A stretch of DNA of 22,418 nt from VGBK01 sp964354255. Its GTDB lineage: Bacteria > Actinomycetota > Acidimicrobiia > Spongiisociales > UBA11373. The notes under the pieces are model-generated. The model worked only from the letters and a program-made list of their open reading frames with translations. It was not told the origin of the DNA and searched no databases. The position numbers and the translations under genes are program-made. This document shows positions 21,933-22,418 of this stretch, one piece after another (within the stretch, counting starts at the first letter, position 1; each line of letters begins with the position of its first letter). The stretch lies in NCBI GenBank assembly GCA_964354255.1, contig CAYGYX010000035.1:1-22418 (forward strand). Reading direction: 5' to 3'.

Positions 21933-22298
21933 TCAACGGCGCCTGCGTGCCGCGTTCTCTTCCATTCGCTCCCTGACGAGCTTCTTCACGAGTGCGGTGG
22001 GAAGGGGCTTATCCATGGGGAAGCGGATCGTTCCTTTGCCCGTGTAGTAGGGCTGAAGCTCCTCCCGGTGTGCCTCGACGACCTGCGTGCTCATGGGGAA
22101 GAAGCTGCAGTGACCCTTGAACGCGGCGTAGGCCACGAGCGATCGACCGCCGTCCTTGAACGTCGGGATCCGGTAGCTGATCGTCTCGGCCGCCTCGGGC
22201 GCGACGGCCTTGATCGTCTTGCGAAGCTTCTCCAGAGCGGCGCGCGATCCTGAGGGGAGGGCGGCCAGGTAGTCCTCGACGCTGGTTGGTGCGTTCAT
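21933..22298 (-). CDS. DUF1801 / YdhG-like small protein
   Basis: 121 aa. ATG 22298 has AAGGA 8 nt upstream. Family pattern: VEDYLAALP (7-15), ALEKLRKTIKAVAPEAAETISYRIPTF (21-47), VAYAAFKGHCSFFP (55-68), GTIRFPMDKPLP (89-100), then a basic helical end. Members have a frataxin-like fold and are sometimes called iron chaperones, without a settled function. It is convergent with nadC and separated from it by the repeat pair; its promoter is not clear. Confidence 0.88.
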   Translation of the reverse strand: MNAPTSVEDYLAALPSGSRAALEKLRKTIKAVAPEAAETISYRIPTFKDGGRSLVAYAAFKGHCSFFPMSTQVVEAHREELQPYYTGKGTIRFPMDKPLPTALVKKLVRERMEENAARRRR

Positions 22299-22418
22299 GC
22301 GGGTTCCTTCCGTGAGCGACAGCCCGTCGCGGAGTCATTCAACCCCGGACGCGTTCGCTAACCGCCGAGCAGTTCCGGGGCGCCCAAGGGGCCGGCGGGC
22401 GAGATGCCGGTGGCCTGG
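22299..22418. other. Terminal region without a recognised gene
   Basis: 120 bp at the window edge. A 7-bp inverted repeat (CCCCGGA near 22343 and TCCGGGG near 22374) is the only structure I see. Confidence 0.4.

Overview
The window looks like a contig or scaffold piece from an uncultured high-GC actinobacterium, possibly Acidimicrobiia or a relative. By eye the G+C is near 70 %. The reasons are the strong G/C third-position bias, repeated TANNNT -10 boxes placed 6-7 nt before start codons (leaderless transcripts), a heliorhodopsin, PspC/LiaF-type envelope genes, and a basic AKKAPAKKK tail like that of actinobacterial HU-type proteins. A run of exactly 100 N (7218-7317) is a scaffolding gap inside that basic-tail gene. 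No plasmid, phage, IS or CRISPR element is visible.

Left part (1-6241, all +): a tRNA-Arg(ACG), a hairpin and a short coding remnant. Then comes a class II Fic-domain protein with a leaderless promoter overlapped by a palindrome. Next is an unusual 886-aa fusion of a GcvT-type aminomethyltransferase with a serine hydroxymethyltransferase, a membrane-anchored chagasin-like (I42) protein, and a GlcD/D-lactate-dehydrogenase-type FAD oxidase. The last and the fusion could meet in C2/C1 metabolism (2-hydroxyacid oxidation, glycine/serine/folate interconversion), but that link is inference.

Middle part (6242-12388): a heliorhodopsin (-) with a clean promoter, insulated by two hairpins from the gapped basic-tail gene. 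Divergent from the latter is a LuxR-type regulator with a degenerate receiver-like domain. Downstream on + are a secreted four-cysteine protein, an HEVGH membrane protein and a secreted GH114 glycosidase. GH114 converges on a three-gene minus-strand envelope-stress-like operon (PspC, LiaF-like, 58-aa LiaF-N-like) coupled by ATGA overlaps. The two converging genes share one CTAG as stop codon.

Right part (12477-22418): a minus-strand ABC importer of the phosphonate (Phn) class. Its lipoprotein fuses an amino-acid-type binding domain (SBP_bac_3) to a PhnD-type domain. Its PhnE permease is about 690 aa, with an extracytoplasmic Ig-like domain and a roughly 300-aa multi-helix insertion. Together with the GcvT-SHMT fusion this is the least ordinary content here. 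Divergent from it lies a NadQ/NrtR-type Nudix-wHTH regulator followed by nadA-nadB-nadC, the de novo NAD operon, with a candidate operator at the nadA promoter. After nadC there is a G-rich intergenic repeat pair and a DUF1801 gene.
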